Positions 25,721 through 33,794 of a stretch of DNA of 64,000 nucleotides are shown here, piece after piece. The notes under the pieces were generated by a model. That model ran no database searches, was not told where the DNA came from, and worked only from the letters and a program-made list of their open reading frames with translations. Origin of the DNA: Actinophytocola sp963826035 (GTDB lineage Bacteria > Actinomycetota > Actinomycetes > Mycobacteriales > Pseudonocardiaceae); the NCBI GenBank assembly GCA_963826035.1, contig CAWGVZ010000010.1:2356001-2420000 (forward strand), in the 5' to 3' direction. The translations under genes and the position numbers were made by a program. Numbering within the stretch: the stretch's first letter is position 1; every line of letters begins with the position of its first letter.

Positions 25721-25738
25721 AACTGGACATGTGCAGTT
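25721..25738. promoter_or_regulatory. near-perfect palindrome, candidate operator
   Basis: An 18-bp palindrome AACTGgACATGTgCAGTT with one mismatched pair, overlapped by a direct repeat of AACTGGA at 25708 onward. It lies between the divergent DUF5753 regulator and the gene at 25859, in the place expected for an autoregulatory operator. Binding by that regulator is inferred. Confidence 0.45.
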
Positions 25739-25858
25739 GTATGGTGTCGATGGATCTAAGCCGCTATCGGTTCCTCCAAGCTCCGGTGGGCGCGCGCTGA
25801 CCCCCGACCTGGCGGCCCCACTGGGCATCACGACGAACGACAGCAACGGGAGATAAGC

Positions 25859-26357
25859 ATGCAAGGACGATCGTTCACCCTGGTCAGCAAGGACGCCCGC
25901 GACGGGATCTCGAACCGATGGCCACACATCGCGCGGTTCCTACGGGTCGATGATGCGACCGGCGGGGTTGAGCACGATTTCCACTGGTGGTGGTGCCGCG
26001 AGGACCGGCTGAGCCCGGCGGAGCGAGCAGCTGGCAACGAGGAGTGGGCCGCGTTTATCGAGTGGCGCTTGGAGCGGCGGGCCGGCGAGTTGGCCAGCGA
26101 TCGGGTCAAGCGTCACCTGGTGGCGGAGTGGACCGACAGCATGGCCTACTGCTGTCGGCGGTCGGCAGCGTGGGCGCGGGTGAGGACCCCGGCGAGTGGA
26201 TCCCCAGTCGGAGCGGCGTCCGGACCTGCACGCGGAACAGCTCGCGATCGTGGCCGAGATCATCGCAAAGCTGGACGCACGCCGTGATCCGGCTGGGTGC
26301 GTGCCCAAGGTGGGGCAGCCGCCAGAGCCGAAGCGTGAACTCGCCTTGACCTCGTGA
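25859..26357 (+). pseudogene. conserved-looking hypothetical protein with two frameshifts
   Basis: The N-terminal 95 residues from ATG 25859 read well (GISNRWPHIARFLRV, HDFHWWWCRE). At about 26150 the frame changes: one base over it reads LLSAVGSVGAGEDPGEWIP. At the CCCC run near 26202-26205 it changes again to SERRPDLHAEQLAIV and ends at TGA 26357. Adding one base at each place gives one protein of about 166 residues. The family is not recognised. It is the first gene facing the DUF5753 module, and a strong terminator follows, so it forms its own unit. Confidence 0.6.
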
Positions 26358-26410
26358 TCAGGGGAGACGTGATGGCCGTCCTGGAAGCCGTGCTGATCTC
26401 CAGCCGACTC

Positions 26411-26450
26411 ACGAGCCCCCCGGACCCAACATCAGGTCCGGGGGGCTCGT
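26411..26450 (+). terminator. strong hairpin terminator
   Basis: A perfect 16-bp inverted repeat (ACGAGCCCCCCGGACC / GGTCCGGGGGGCTCGT) with an 8-base loop. It separates the hypothetical gene from the peptide/methyltransferase pair. A 27-codon frame from ATG 26372 (GGGGAGA upstream) runs through it, so an attenuator with a leader peptide is possible, but simple termination is the plainer reading. Confidence 0.8.
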
Positions 26451-26571
26451 TATGAGTAAGACACCCTCATTAGGGCTCCGGTCGTGCCCGGTTGCCGTAT
26501 TGACGCGCCGTGATAAGGCGGCCACGGTGAGGAGCGTTGTGTGTCCGGGGTACGGCAGAGAGGACGATCAG

Positions 26572-26673
26572 GTGGGTGACAAAGAGGAGAAGTCGGGCAA
26601 ACACGAGGACGACCGCGACGGCCAGGGTCAGCCGCAGCTCGACAAGTGGAAGGACCCCGAGAAGGACAAGTGA
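26572..26673 (+). CDS. Asp/Lys-rich 33-aa peptide, candidate imiditide-like precursor
   Basis: A 33-residue peptide from GTG 26572, with GAGAGGA at good spacing upstream. Eleven residues are Asp/Glu and eight are Lys/Arg. There is one Trp (26), one Asp-Gly step (16-17, in DDRDGQGQ) and a C-terminal LDKWKDPEKDK. It ends two bases before the ATG of a protein-isoaspartate-methyltransferase-like enzyme. RiPP classes that use such enzymes convert a precursor Asp to aspartimide; the stand-alone class, known from memory as imiditides, has highly charged precursors next to the enzyme. No ATP-grasp, lanthionine or lasso enzyme is nearby. Precursor status is a well-motivated inference. Confidence 0.65.
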   Translation: MGDKEEKSGKHEDDRDGQGQPQLDKWKDPEKDK

Positions 26674-26675
26674 CG

Positions 26676-27758
26676 ATGGGACAACCGGTGACGACCGCCG
26701 GAGAGGCCCTGTCGGTGGGCCGTGACCTGTTCGTGCCTGAGCTGGTCTGGGTATCGGCGGAGGGCGGGTATCGGGCGGTGTCCCGTACCGATGACCCGGA
26801 TGCGTGGTCAGCTGCCGTCGCGGCGGATGAGCCCGTGGTGACACAGGTCGACGACGGCACCACCCCACCCGGTCAACTCGGCGAGCGGTCGTCCAGCTCG
26901 TCAAGCCAACCGTCTCTCGTTGCCGCGATGCTGGACGCCGCCCACCTCACGCGGGGGATGCGGGTACTGGAGATCGGCACCGGAACCGGGTGGACGGCCG
27001 CGCTGCTGTCCGACCGGTTGGGGTCCGACGCGGTGACCACGGTCGAGGTGGACCCGATGCTCGCCGAGCAGGCGCGGTCCCCGCTCGGCCGAGCGGGGTT
27101 CCACCCCACCGTCATCACCGGGGACGGCGCGGCCGGGCACCCACCGAACGCGCCGTATGACCGGGTACTGGCCACGTGCGCGGTCGGGCAGGTGCCGTAC
27201 GCGTGGATAGAGCAGACCAGCCCGGGCGGGCAGATCCTCACCCCGTGGGGCACCGAGTACCACAATGGCGCGCTCGCCCGGCTCACCGTAGACGGGGTCG
27301 GTGCCGCGTCCGGGCATTTCGACCCGGTGATCTTGGCGTTCATGCGGCTCCGTGCCCAACGCAGCATGGTATGCCCGTGGGACGGCGACGGGCCAGGCAC
27401 GCCCGAGACGACCCGGACGAGTCTGTCGTCCAGTCAGGTGTACGACCTGATCGCCGCGCCCGGCGCGTTCGCGGTCGGCCTGCGGATGCCGGACTGCCAC
27501 AAGGTCGTTGACGAGAACAACCTGATCGTCCGGCTGCACGACCCGGGCAGCGGGTCGTGGGCGCGGTGCGAGGTCACCCCCGGCGCCCCGTCTCATCCCG
27601 TGGCGCAGCACGGTCCGCGGCGACTCTGGGACGAGGTGGAGCAGGCACACGGCTGGTGGACCGAGCAGGGCAAGCCAGACCTCGGCCGGTTCGGGCTCAC
27701 CGTGACCGCCGATGATCAATGCGTATGGCTGGACCAGCTGATGAACGTGATGGCCTGA
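26676..27758 (+). CDS. protein-L-isoaspartate O-methyltransferase-like RiPP enzyme
   Basis: A 360-residue SAM-dependent methyltransferase. Residues about 70-85 carry the PIMT pre-motif SQPSLVAAML, and residues 97-107 the SAM loop LEIGTGTGWTA; the next strand ends TVEVDP. The core (about 50-210) matches PIMT, and a C-terminal extension of about 150 residues (ending CVWLDQLMN) matches the longer PIMT homologues of peptide-maturation systems rather than the ~210-residue repair enzyme. It starts at ATG 26676 with GAGAAGGA upstream, two bases after the charged peptide gene. It probably methylates an Asp of that peptide; a plain repair role cannot be excluded. Confidence 0.8.
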   Translation: MGQPVTTAGEALSVGRDLFVPELVWVSAEGGYRAVSRTDDPDAWSAAVAADEPVVTQVDDGTTPPGQLGERSSSSSSQPSLVAAMLDAAHLTRGMRVLEIGTGTGWTAALLSDRLGSDAVTTVEVDPMLAEQARSPLGRAGFHPTVITGDGAAGHPPNAPYDRVLATCAVGQVPYAWIEQTSPGGQILTPWGTEYHNGALARLTVDGVGAASGHFDPVILAFMRLRAQRSMVCPWDGDGPGTPETTRTSLSSSQVYDLIAAPGAFAVGLRMPDCHKVVDENNLIVRLHDPGSGSWARCEVTPGAPSHPVAQHGPRRLWDEVEQAHGWWTEQGKPDLGRFGLTVTADDQCVWLDQLMNVMA

Positions 27759-27775
27759 GACGACCTGTGTCTCCC

Positions 27776-28035
27776 GGAACGGCACGAGCTACGCCGCGCC
27801 CGTTCGTGTTCCGCCACGGCCGCGCTGGTACGCGCGGCCTGGCCAAACCTGACCGCGCCGGCCGCACTGCCCGCGCACACCCCGGTGCCCCCGGACGAGG
27901 CCGCGCTGGCCGAGGCCGCCTGGCACGAACGGGCCGGCACGGTGGCCGGCTGGTCGACCGTCGCGATTCTCGGTGCGATCGTGCTGGCCGTGCTCGTCGC
28001 CATGACCGTCCCACGCGGCAGGCGGCGCCGCTGGG
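27776..28035 (+). pseudogene. duplicated, internally deleted 3' fragment of mycP
   Basis: This stretch repeats the 3' part of mycP almost base for base (compare 24045-24414), from the catalytic-serine motif to the basic tail after the last membrane helix. It lacks the 120 bases between two CCTGACCG direct repeats (24116-24123 and 24236-24243 in the intact copy), and it has indels near the serine motif, so it cannot encode a protease. The near-identity implies a recent duplication. Together the two copies bracket the DUF397/DUF5753/peptide/methyltransferase cassette. Confidence 0.92.
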
Positions 28036-28112
28036 CGGCCGCTACCTCCTGCTCGAAGCGGCGCCGGAACTCCTCGTCCTCGGCGTGCTCAGCTCTCCCC
28101 TCTGCGGGTCTG

Positions 28113-28167
28113 GTGCACCGAACGACGCTTTCGGTGCGTTGAGTGCACCCTACGACGCCTTCGGTGC
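28113..28167. repeat. two tandem hairpin repeats downstream of the cutinase-like gene
   Basis: Two 25-base units (28113-28137 and 28143-28167) with period 30. Each begins GTGCACC and ends TTCGGTGC and folds on itself (GCACCGAA/TTCGGTGC in the first). Such tandem palindromes are common between genes in Pseudonocardiaceae. Lying just after the stop of the gene at 28186, they may also terminate its transcript. Confidence 0.7.
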
Positions 28168-28185
28168 ATGGCTGCCGCATCCTCC

Positions 28186-28839
28186 TTACCAGGGGTGCCA
28201 GGCGCCATTCCACCACTGTTCGTGGGCGTAGTCGTTGTGATGGTCGACGTTGAAGTCCTGGGGGTAATTGTTCGTATGGTTTTGCGGGTACGTCCAGATG
28301 CCAGCGGATTCGTCGCAGACGTAGTCCCAGTGACAGATCGACTTGACGGGCACATTGCCGAAGAACCGGTCAGCGCCGGCAAGTGGAGCGCCGACGATAC
28401 CGCCGAACGGCACACTCCCGCCGTCGAAACCTGGAGGCGCCTTGCGCTTGGGATCGGCAATCAGGACAGCGTTGACATTGCCGAACGTCTGCCAGTTCTC
28501 GGTGACCCAGATGTGCACCACAGCGGCGCCCAATGAGTACCCGACCGCCTTGACGTGTTGGCCAGGGCACGCGCGACGTTGGTCGCGGACCAGCCGGTTG
28601 AATTCATCGACGCCGGCCCGTGCGCTCGCGCCGTTGGGAATGGCCGTCGGGTACCCGACGTGCTGCTGAATGTTGCCGTAGAAGCCGTCGTTATTCCATG
28701 AGCTGCCCGTCCCGCCGACCACGATCGTGTACGTGCCCTCGCACGGAGCCGCTGCGTGCGCCGCCGATCCTTCCACCACCAAAACCGCCGCCGCCACCAG
28801 TAGACCGGCAACCAGGGCCGAAATCTTTCTCCGTATCAC
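28186..28839 (-). CDS. secreted cutinase/PE-PPE-type alpha/beta hydrolase
   Basis: A 217-residue secreted hydrolase. A signal peptide (about 1-31, with LVAGLLVAAAVLVVEGSAAHA) is followed by a cutinase-like core: TYTIVVGGTGSS near the start, nucleophile Ser in GYSLGAAV (about 100), a Cys-bounded Asp region (ICHWDYVCDES) and a His in NVDHHNDYAH near the end. This order fits the alpha/beta hydrolase fold of cutinases and the PE-PPE domain. GTG 28839 is chosen for the GGGAGGG site. It probably acts on esters outside the cell. Export may be by Sec; a link to the type VII system is only positional. Confidence 0.85.
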   Translation of the reverse strand: MIRRKISALVAGLLVAAAVLVVEGSAAHAAAPCEGTYTIVVGGTGSSWNNDGFYGNIQQHVGYPTAIPNGASARAGVDEFNRLVRDQRRACPGQHVKAVGYSLGAAVVHIWVTENWQTFGNVNAVLIADPKRKAPPGFDGGSVPFGGIVGAPLAGADRFFGNVPVKSICHWDYVCDESAGIWTYPQNHTNNYPQDFNVDHHNDYAHEQWWNGAWHPW

Positions 28840-28922
28840 GCAAACCCTCCCAATTTTGGGCAGCCGTACAGGCTGCTGCTTCGCGCCGAAACTCCGCCGC
28901 ACCTCCATGCGGCGGTGCAAGA

Positions 28923-28962
28923 ACAGGCACCGGCCACTGGATCTCCAATTGCCGGTGCCTGT
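28923..28962 (-). terminator. hairpin terminator after the WXG100 pair
   Basis: A perfect 12-bp inverted repeat (ACAGGCACCGGC / GCCGGTGCCTGT) with a 16-base loop, 22 bases after the stop of the WXG100 gene at 28984 on the minus strand. Confidence 0.75.
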
Positions 28963-28983
28963 CAGGACCTACCGCGCGAGTTG

Positions 28984-29277
28984 CTACCCGCCCAGAATTC
29001 CCCTGACCCGCTGCAGAGCCCCCTCGCCGGTGTCCACCGCGCGATGGATGGCGTTGTGCGCCTGGTCGTGGGTGTCGGCCTGGTCGTTGTCCACCACATA
29101 GTTCTGCTGGGCGACCTGCATCGCCTCGTCCCAGCCGCCCTGCCAGGCATCGCCCATGTTCATCACGTCGCGACGCGCCTGGTCGGCGCCGTCGCGGAGG
29201 AAGGCGGCATGCACGCCCTCGTCATTGCCCATGTCCCGACCGGGACCGAACAGTGTCCTGTAGTGATCTCCAGACAT
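28984..29277 (-). CDS. WXG100-like secreted protein (second of pair)
   Basis: A 97-residue protein with two helices around a Trp-x-Gly turn (AWQGGWDEAM, about residues 45-54). That is the ESAT-6/CFP-10 hairpin plan. ATG 29277 has GAGGAGG at ideal spacing, so the longer upstream frame is not used. It follows the gene at 29291 by 13 bases. The two probably form a heterodimeric substrate of the EccC machine encoded divergently next door. Confidence 0.85.
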   Translation of the reverse strand: MSGDHYRTLFGPGRDMGNDEGVHAAFLRDGADQARRDVMNMGDAWQGGWDEAMQVAQQNYVVDNDQADTHDQAHNAIHRAVDTGEGALQRVRGILGG

Positions 29278-29290
29278 TTCCCGTACCTCC

Positions 29291-29632
29291 TCAGACGCTG
29301 GGGTTGATCTGGGCGCCGATGCCGCTGGCGGGCTGCGCCACATAGTTGGCCGCGGTCTCCTGGGCCTCGCCGAAGGTGTTCGTGCTCAACCGAAGGTCGT
29401 TCTCGAACGTCTCGCGCGCCGGCATGATCTGCGACCGGTGGCGCTGGTTGACCGTCTCGCTGGACGCCAACGACGCCTGCTGCACCCGACCCGCGAACGT
29501 GGTCTGGGCCGCCGAGTAGTTCCGGTTGTACTGGGTGTGCGTCTGTTCGTTCATGGTCTGGTGACCATGCCCGAGCTGGTTCGTACCGTGCTGAACGACG
29601 TCGAGCTGAATATCTGTGCCGTCGAACGCCAT
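29291..29632 (-). CDS. WXG100-like secreted protein (first of pair)
   Basis: A 113-residue, Gln/Asn-rich helical protein (HGTNQLGHGHQTMNEQTHTQ at the start). It has the size and two-helix layout of WXG100-type partners but no clear W-x-G motif; the C-terminus is PASGIGAQINPSV. ATG 29632 follows a GGAGGGAG site. It heads a two-gene operon and is divergent from eccC, as expected for a partner protein of the type VII ATPase. Confidence 0.78.
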   Translation of the reverse strand: MAFDGTDIQLDVVQHGTNQLGHGHQTMNEQTHTQYNRNYSAAQTTFAGRVQQASLASSETVNQRHRSQIMPARETFENDLRLSTNTFGEAQETAANYVAQPASGIGAQINPSV

Positions 29633-29763
29633 GGGTGACTCCCTCCTGTGTCCATTGCTGGAACCTCAGCCCGGACGTTAAGCCGCGCGGACCCGCCAAC
29701 TCCGGCACGGCACCTTGCTGCCACACCCGAAGTACGGCACCTGCGTCCCGCACGATCGACCGC
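29633..29763. promoter_or_regulatory. divergent promoter region of the WXG100 pair and eccC
   Basis: The 131 bases between the divergent starts must drive both units. GGAGGGAG serves the WXG100 side. No clear ribosome-binding site lies before the eccC GTG, so that mRNA may be leaderless or weakly translated. Promoter boxes are not certain by eye. Confidence 0.4.
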
Positions 29764-32700
29764 GTGGCGACACTCGTGGTGAGACGACCGACCCGGCGGC
29801 CCGCACCGGACATGCCAAGCGGTGAGCTGATCCTGGCTGCCCCACCGGAGATCCCACCGCCGCCCGCGCGGCAGTGGGCGCAGCTGCTGATGGTGCTGCC
29901 GATGGTGGCCATGATGGCGGCGATGATGCTGATGTTCTCCGGCTCCCTGTCCGGGTCCCTCCGCTTCGTCATCTACGGCCTGATGGGCGTCGGCATGCTC
30001 GGCATGGTGCTCATGGGGTTGTTGCAGGGCGGCGGGCCGAGCAAGCGGGAGATGGGCCACGCGCGCCGCAAGTACCTGCGTGACCTGGCCCAACAGCGCC
30101 TGCGGCTGCGCCGCGCGGTGCGGGCCCAGCGCTCTGTCATGGCCTACCTGCACCCGGACCCGACGCAGCTGTGGTGGCTCGCCGGCAGCTACCGGCTGTG
30201 GGAGCGGCGGCGCGACGACCCGGACTTCGGCGTCGCGCGGATCGGCAGTGGCGCGCTGGCCCCGGCGACCACGCTGATCGCGCCCGACACCAAGCCGCTG
30301 GAGGACCTCGAGCCGCTGTCCGCGCTCGCGCTCCGCCGGTTCCTCGTCACCTACGCCACCGTGGGCCGGCTGCCGATCGCCGTGGCGGTCACGGGTTTCA
30401 ACCGGATATATCTGCGCGGCGACCGGGAGGCCGCACTGGGCCTCACCCGCGCGCTACTCGGCCAGCTGGCCACCCTGCATGCGCCGGACGATCTGCGGAT
30501 CGCGGTGTGCGTCGGCACCGGCCAGCGCGCGGCGTGGGAGTGGGTCAAGTGGCTGCCGCACGCGCTGCACCCGGACCGCGCCGACGCGCTCGGCCCGCTG
30601 CGCCTGGTGACGGCGACCATCCCGGCGCTGGAGTCGATCATGGAGGAGGCGCTGGCCAAGCGGCCCAGGTTCGACCCCGACACCGACGTCCGGGTGGCGG
30701 GGCCGCACCTGGTGGTCGTGGTCGACGGTGGCTCGGTCGCCGGCTCCGGCCTGCTGATGACCGGCGGCGGTGTGGAGGGGGTCACGGTGCTCGACCTGAC
30801 CACGGCGCCGCCAAGGACTCTCGACCGGACGTCGGTGGTGTTGGCCGTCGACGCGGCGGGCGACCTGATCAGCGAAACCACCGACGGGGAGACCGCGCTC
30901 GGTCAAGCCGACGAGTTCGACGAGCCGTCGGCCGAGGGTCTCGCCCGGCAGCTCGCGCCGCTGCGGCTGACCGCGGGCATGCGCGGGGACGCCCCGATGA
31001 CCACCGAGCTGGGCCTCGCCGAGTTGTTGGAGCTCGGTGACCCGTACGCGTACGACCCGAACGACACCTGGGTGCCGCGCCCGCCCCGGGACCGGCTGCG
31101 CGTGCGGATCGGCATCCAGCCGGACGGCGCGCCGATCGAGCTGGATCTCAAGGAGTCCGCTCAGGACGGCATGGGCCCGCACGGACTTCTCATCGGTGCC
31201 ACGGGTTCCGGCAAGTCCGAGCTGCTGCGCACGCTGGTGCTGGCCCTCGCGGTGACCCACCCGCCGAGCTCGCTGAACTTCGCGCTGGTCGACTTCAAGG
31301 GCGGCGCCACGTTCACCCGGCTGGACCGGCTGCCGCACACCAGCGCGGTGATCACCAACCTGGCCGACGAGCTGCACCTGGTGGACCGGATGACCGACGC
31401 CATCAACGGTGAGCTGATCCGTCGGCAGGAACTCCTTCGTGCGGCGGGAAACTTCGCGTCGCTGCGTGACTACGAGAAGGCTCGCGCGGCAGGCGCGCCG
31501 CTGCCCGAGGTGCCGACGCTGCTGGTGATCTGCGACGAGTTCTCCGAACTGCTGAGCGCCAAGCCGGACTTCATCGACCTGTTCGTCCAAATAGGACGGG
31601 TGGGCCGCTCGCTCGGGGTGCACCTGCTGCTTGCCTCGCAACGACTCGACGAGGGCAGGCTGCGCGGCCTGGAAAGCCACCTGTCGTACCGGATCGGCCT
31701 GCGCACGTTCTCCGAGCTGGAGAGCCGGGCCGTGCTCGGGGTCAGCGACGCGTTCTCCCTGCCACGCGCACCGGGGCACGGGTTCCTCAAGACCGACAAC
31801 ACCCAGCTGGACCGGTTCCGCTCCGCGTACGTGTCCGGGGTGTACGAGCAGCACACCGGCGACGGTGCCGACGTGACCACGCTGGACCAGTTGGTGCTGC
31901 ACGACTACACGACCGCCTACGTCGCCGCCGAACACGAACCCGACACCGAGCCCGACCAGGACGAGGCGGAGGAACGGGTCGGCGAGACGCTGCTGGACAT
32001 CCTGGTCGACCGGCTGACCGGCAGGGGCACCCCCGCACACCAGGTGTGGCTGCCGCCGCTGGACGACGCGGTCACCCTGGACGCGCTGATCGGCGCCCCG
32101 CGCCAGGATCCCGAACGCGGACTGACGACGGTCCCAGTAGGACAGGCCGGCTCGCTGCGGCCGGTGATCGGTCTGGTGGACCGGCCGTACGAGCAGCGGC
32201 GCGACCCGCTGGAGATCGACCTGGCCGGCGCGGCGGGGCACGTGTTGATCCTGGGTGGCCCGCAGTCCGGCAAGAGCACCGCGATCCGCACGCTCGTCAC
32301 CAGCCTCGCGCTCTCCCACACGCCGCGCGAGATCCAGTTCTACTGCCTCGACTTCGGTGGTGGCACGCTCGCCGCGCTCGACGGCCTGCCGCACGTGAGC
32401 GGAGTGGCCGGGCGGTTGGCCACCGGCGCGGTGCGGCGCGCGGTCGCCGAGGTGGCGACCGTGCTGGCCGAGCGGGAGCGCCTGTTCGCCGAGCACGGCA
32501 TCGACAGCATCGTCACCTACCGCCGGATGCGGGCGGCCGGCCGGTTCGCCGACCAGCCGCACGGGGACGTGTTCCTGGTGATCGACGGCTGGCAGACGTT
32601 GCACAACGAGTTCGAGAGCATCGAGGCAGTGGTCAGCGACATCGCCGCGCGTGGCTTGTCCTATGGCGTACATGTGGTCGCGAGCTGCACCCGCGCGTTC

Positions 32701-33732
32701 GACCTGCGGATGAACGTGCGCGACCTGTTCACCAGCAAGGTGGAGCTGCGCATCGGCGACCCGATCGACTCGCTGATCGACCGCAAGGCGGCGATGAGCG
32801 TGCCGACCGGGGCGCCGGGGCGGGGCCTCGGCATGTCCGGGCACCAGGTGTTGGTGGCGCTGCCCAGGATCGACGGCGTGGCGGGCACCGACGACCTGAC
32901 CGACGGTGTCGCCGCGCTGGTCGACGTGGTGGCCGCGGCGTGGCCGGGTGAGCGCGCGCCCAGGGTGCGGCTGCTGCCGGCCATGGTCACCGTCGACGAG
33001 TTGCCGGCCACCGACGAGCTGACCGGGCCAGACGCCGGGTTCGCGGTCGGCATCCACGAGAAGGACCTGTCGCCGGTGCGGCTGAACTTCACCGAGGACC
33101 CGCACTTCTTCCTGCTGGCCGACACACAGAGCGGCAAGACCGCGTTCCTGCGCCACCTGGCCCGGCGGATATGCCAGGCATATACCCCGGCGGAGGCCCG
33201 CATCCTGCTGGTGGATCACCGGCGTGGCCTGCTCGACGAGGTCAGCGAGGACCACCTGCTCGGCTACGGCAGGAACGACTCGCACAGCAGGGGCCTGATC
33301 GCCGAGGTGGCCGACGCGATGACTGAAAGGTTACCGGGCCAGGATGTGACGCCGGAGCAGTTGCGGGCGCGCAACTGGTGGCACGGCCCGCGGATCTTCG
33401 TGCTGGTCGACGACTACGACATGGTCGCGACGCACAAGGAGCATCCGTTGATGGCGTTGCTGCCCCTGGCCGCCCAGGGCGCGGACATCGGCCTGCACAT
33501 CGTGCTCGCCCGCCGCACCGGCGGCGCGGGCCGCGGGCTGTTCGAACCGCTCCTCGGCCGGCTGCGGGAGGTCGGCACCACCGGCCTGATGATGTCCGGC
33601 GACCGCGACGAGGGCCCGCTGCTCGGCAGCATGCGCGCCCAGGTGCTGCCGCCCGGGCGGGGCTTGCTGGTGGATCGCCGGGGCAGCAAGGAGTTCATCC
33701 AGCTCGCCTGGCAACCGCCCATGGCCGTTTGA
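29764..33732 (+). CDS. eccC: type VII secretion FtsK/SpoIIIE-type ATPase EccC
   Basis: EccC is the motor ATPase of the ESX core complex and recognises WXG100 substrates. The 1322-residue product has a Pro-rich start (PPEIPPPPARQW), two membrane helices (about 40-90), a stalk/DUF region, then three FtsK-like ATPase domains with Walker A motifs GATGSGKS (about 477), GGPQSGKS (about 829) and ADTQSGKT (about 1116). Single-chain EccC of this length is typical of actinobacteria outside mycobacteria. GTG 29764 is taken from the conserved start VATLVVRRP. The gene is intact. The next genes on the strand encode likely substrates. Confidence 0.97.
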   Translation: MATLVVRRPTRRPAPDMPSGELILAAPPEIPPPPARQWAQLLMVLPMVAMMAAMMLMFSGSLSGSLRFVIYGLMGVGMLGMVLMGLLQGGGPSKREMGHARRKYLRDLAQQRLRLRRAVRAQRSVMAYLHPDPTQLWWLAGSYRLWERRRDDPDFGVARIGSGALAPATTLIAPDTKPLEDLEPLSALALRRFLVTYATVGRLPIAVAVTGFNRIYLRGDREAALGLTRALLGQLATLHAPDDLRIAVCVGTGQRAAWEWVKWLPHALHPDRADALGPLRLVTATIPALESIMEEALAKRPRFDPDTDVRVAGPHLVVVVDGGSVAGSGLLMTGGGVEGVTVLDLTTAPPRTLDRTSVVLAVDAAGDLISETTDGETALGQADEFDEPSAEGLARQLAPLRLTAGMRGDAPMTTELGLAELLELGDPYAYDPNDTWVPRPPRDRLRVRIGIQPDGAPIELDLKESAQDGMGPHGLLIGATGSGKSELLRTLVLALAVTHPPSSLNFALVDFKGGATFTRLDRLPHTSAVITNLADELHLVDRMTDAINGELIRRQELLRAAGNFASLRDYEKARAAGAPLPEVPTLLVICDEFSELLSAKPDFIDLFVQIGRVGRSLGVHLLLASQRLDEGRLRGLESHLSYRIGLRTFSELESRAVLGVSDAFSLPRAPGHGFLKTDNTQLDRFRSAYVSGVYEQHTGDGADVTTLDQLVLHDYTTAYVAAEHEPDTEPDQDEAEERVGETLLDILVDRLTGRGTPAHQVWLPPLDDAVTLDALIGAPRQDPERGLTTVPVGQAGSLRPVIGLVDRPYEQRRDPLEIDLAGAAGHVLILGGPQSGKSTAIRTLVTSLALSHTPREIQFYCLDFGGGTLAALDGLPHVSGVAGRLATGAVRRAVAEVATVLAERERLFAEHGIDSIVTYRRMRAAGRFADQPHGDVFLVIDGWQTLHNEFESIEAVVSDIAARGLSYGVHVVASCTRAFDLRMNVRDLFTSKVELRIGDPIDSLIDRKAAMSVPTGAPGRGLGMSGHQVLVALPRIDGVAGTDDLTDGVAALVDVVAAAWPGERAPRVRLLPAMVTVDELPATDELTGPDAGFAVGIHEKDLSPVRLNFTEDPHFFLLADTQSGKTAFLRHLARRICQAYTPAEARILLVDHRRGLLDEVSEDHLLGYGRNDSHSRGLIAEVADAMTERLPGQDVTPEQLRARNWWHGPRIFVLVDDYDMVATHKEHPLMALLPLAAQGADIGLHIVLARRTGGAGRGLFEPLLGRLREVGTTGLMMSGDRDEGPLLGSMRAQVLPPGRGLLVDRRGSKEFIQLAWQPPMAV

Positions 33733-33794
33733 GGCCACCCCGGTAACCCACCCCGTATGAGTGTTTGGCTTTCCCCGGCGAGATTGGAGCGAAT

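Noticed and set aside
26572..26673. Graspetide (omega-ester/amide) precursor reading of the Asp/Lys-rich peptide
   Set aside because: No ATP-grasp ligase gene is near; the only adjacent enzyme is the PIMT-like methyltransferase.
27885..28142. 85-codon frame with a membrane helix as an independent membrane protein
   Set aside because: Its first part is the duplicated mycP tail and the rest is unrelated filler; it is a by-product of the duplication.
30454..33285. Long minus-strand open frame (943 codons)
   Set aside because: Antisense to eccC, no recognisable domain, His/Arg/Gln-rich composition; eccC with its three Walker motifs is clearly the gene.
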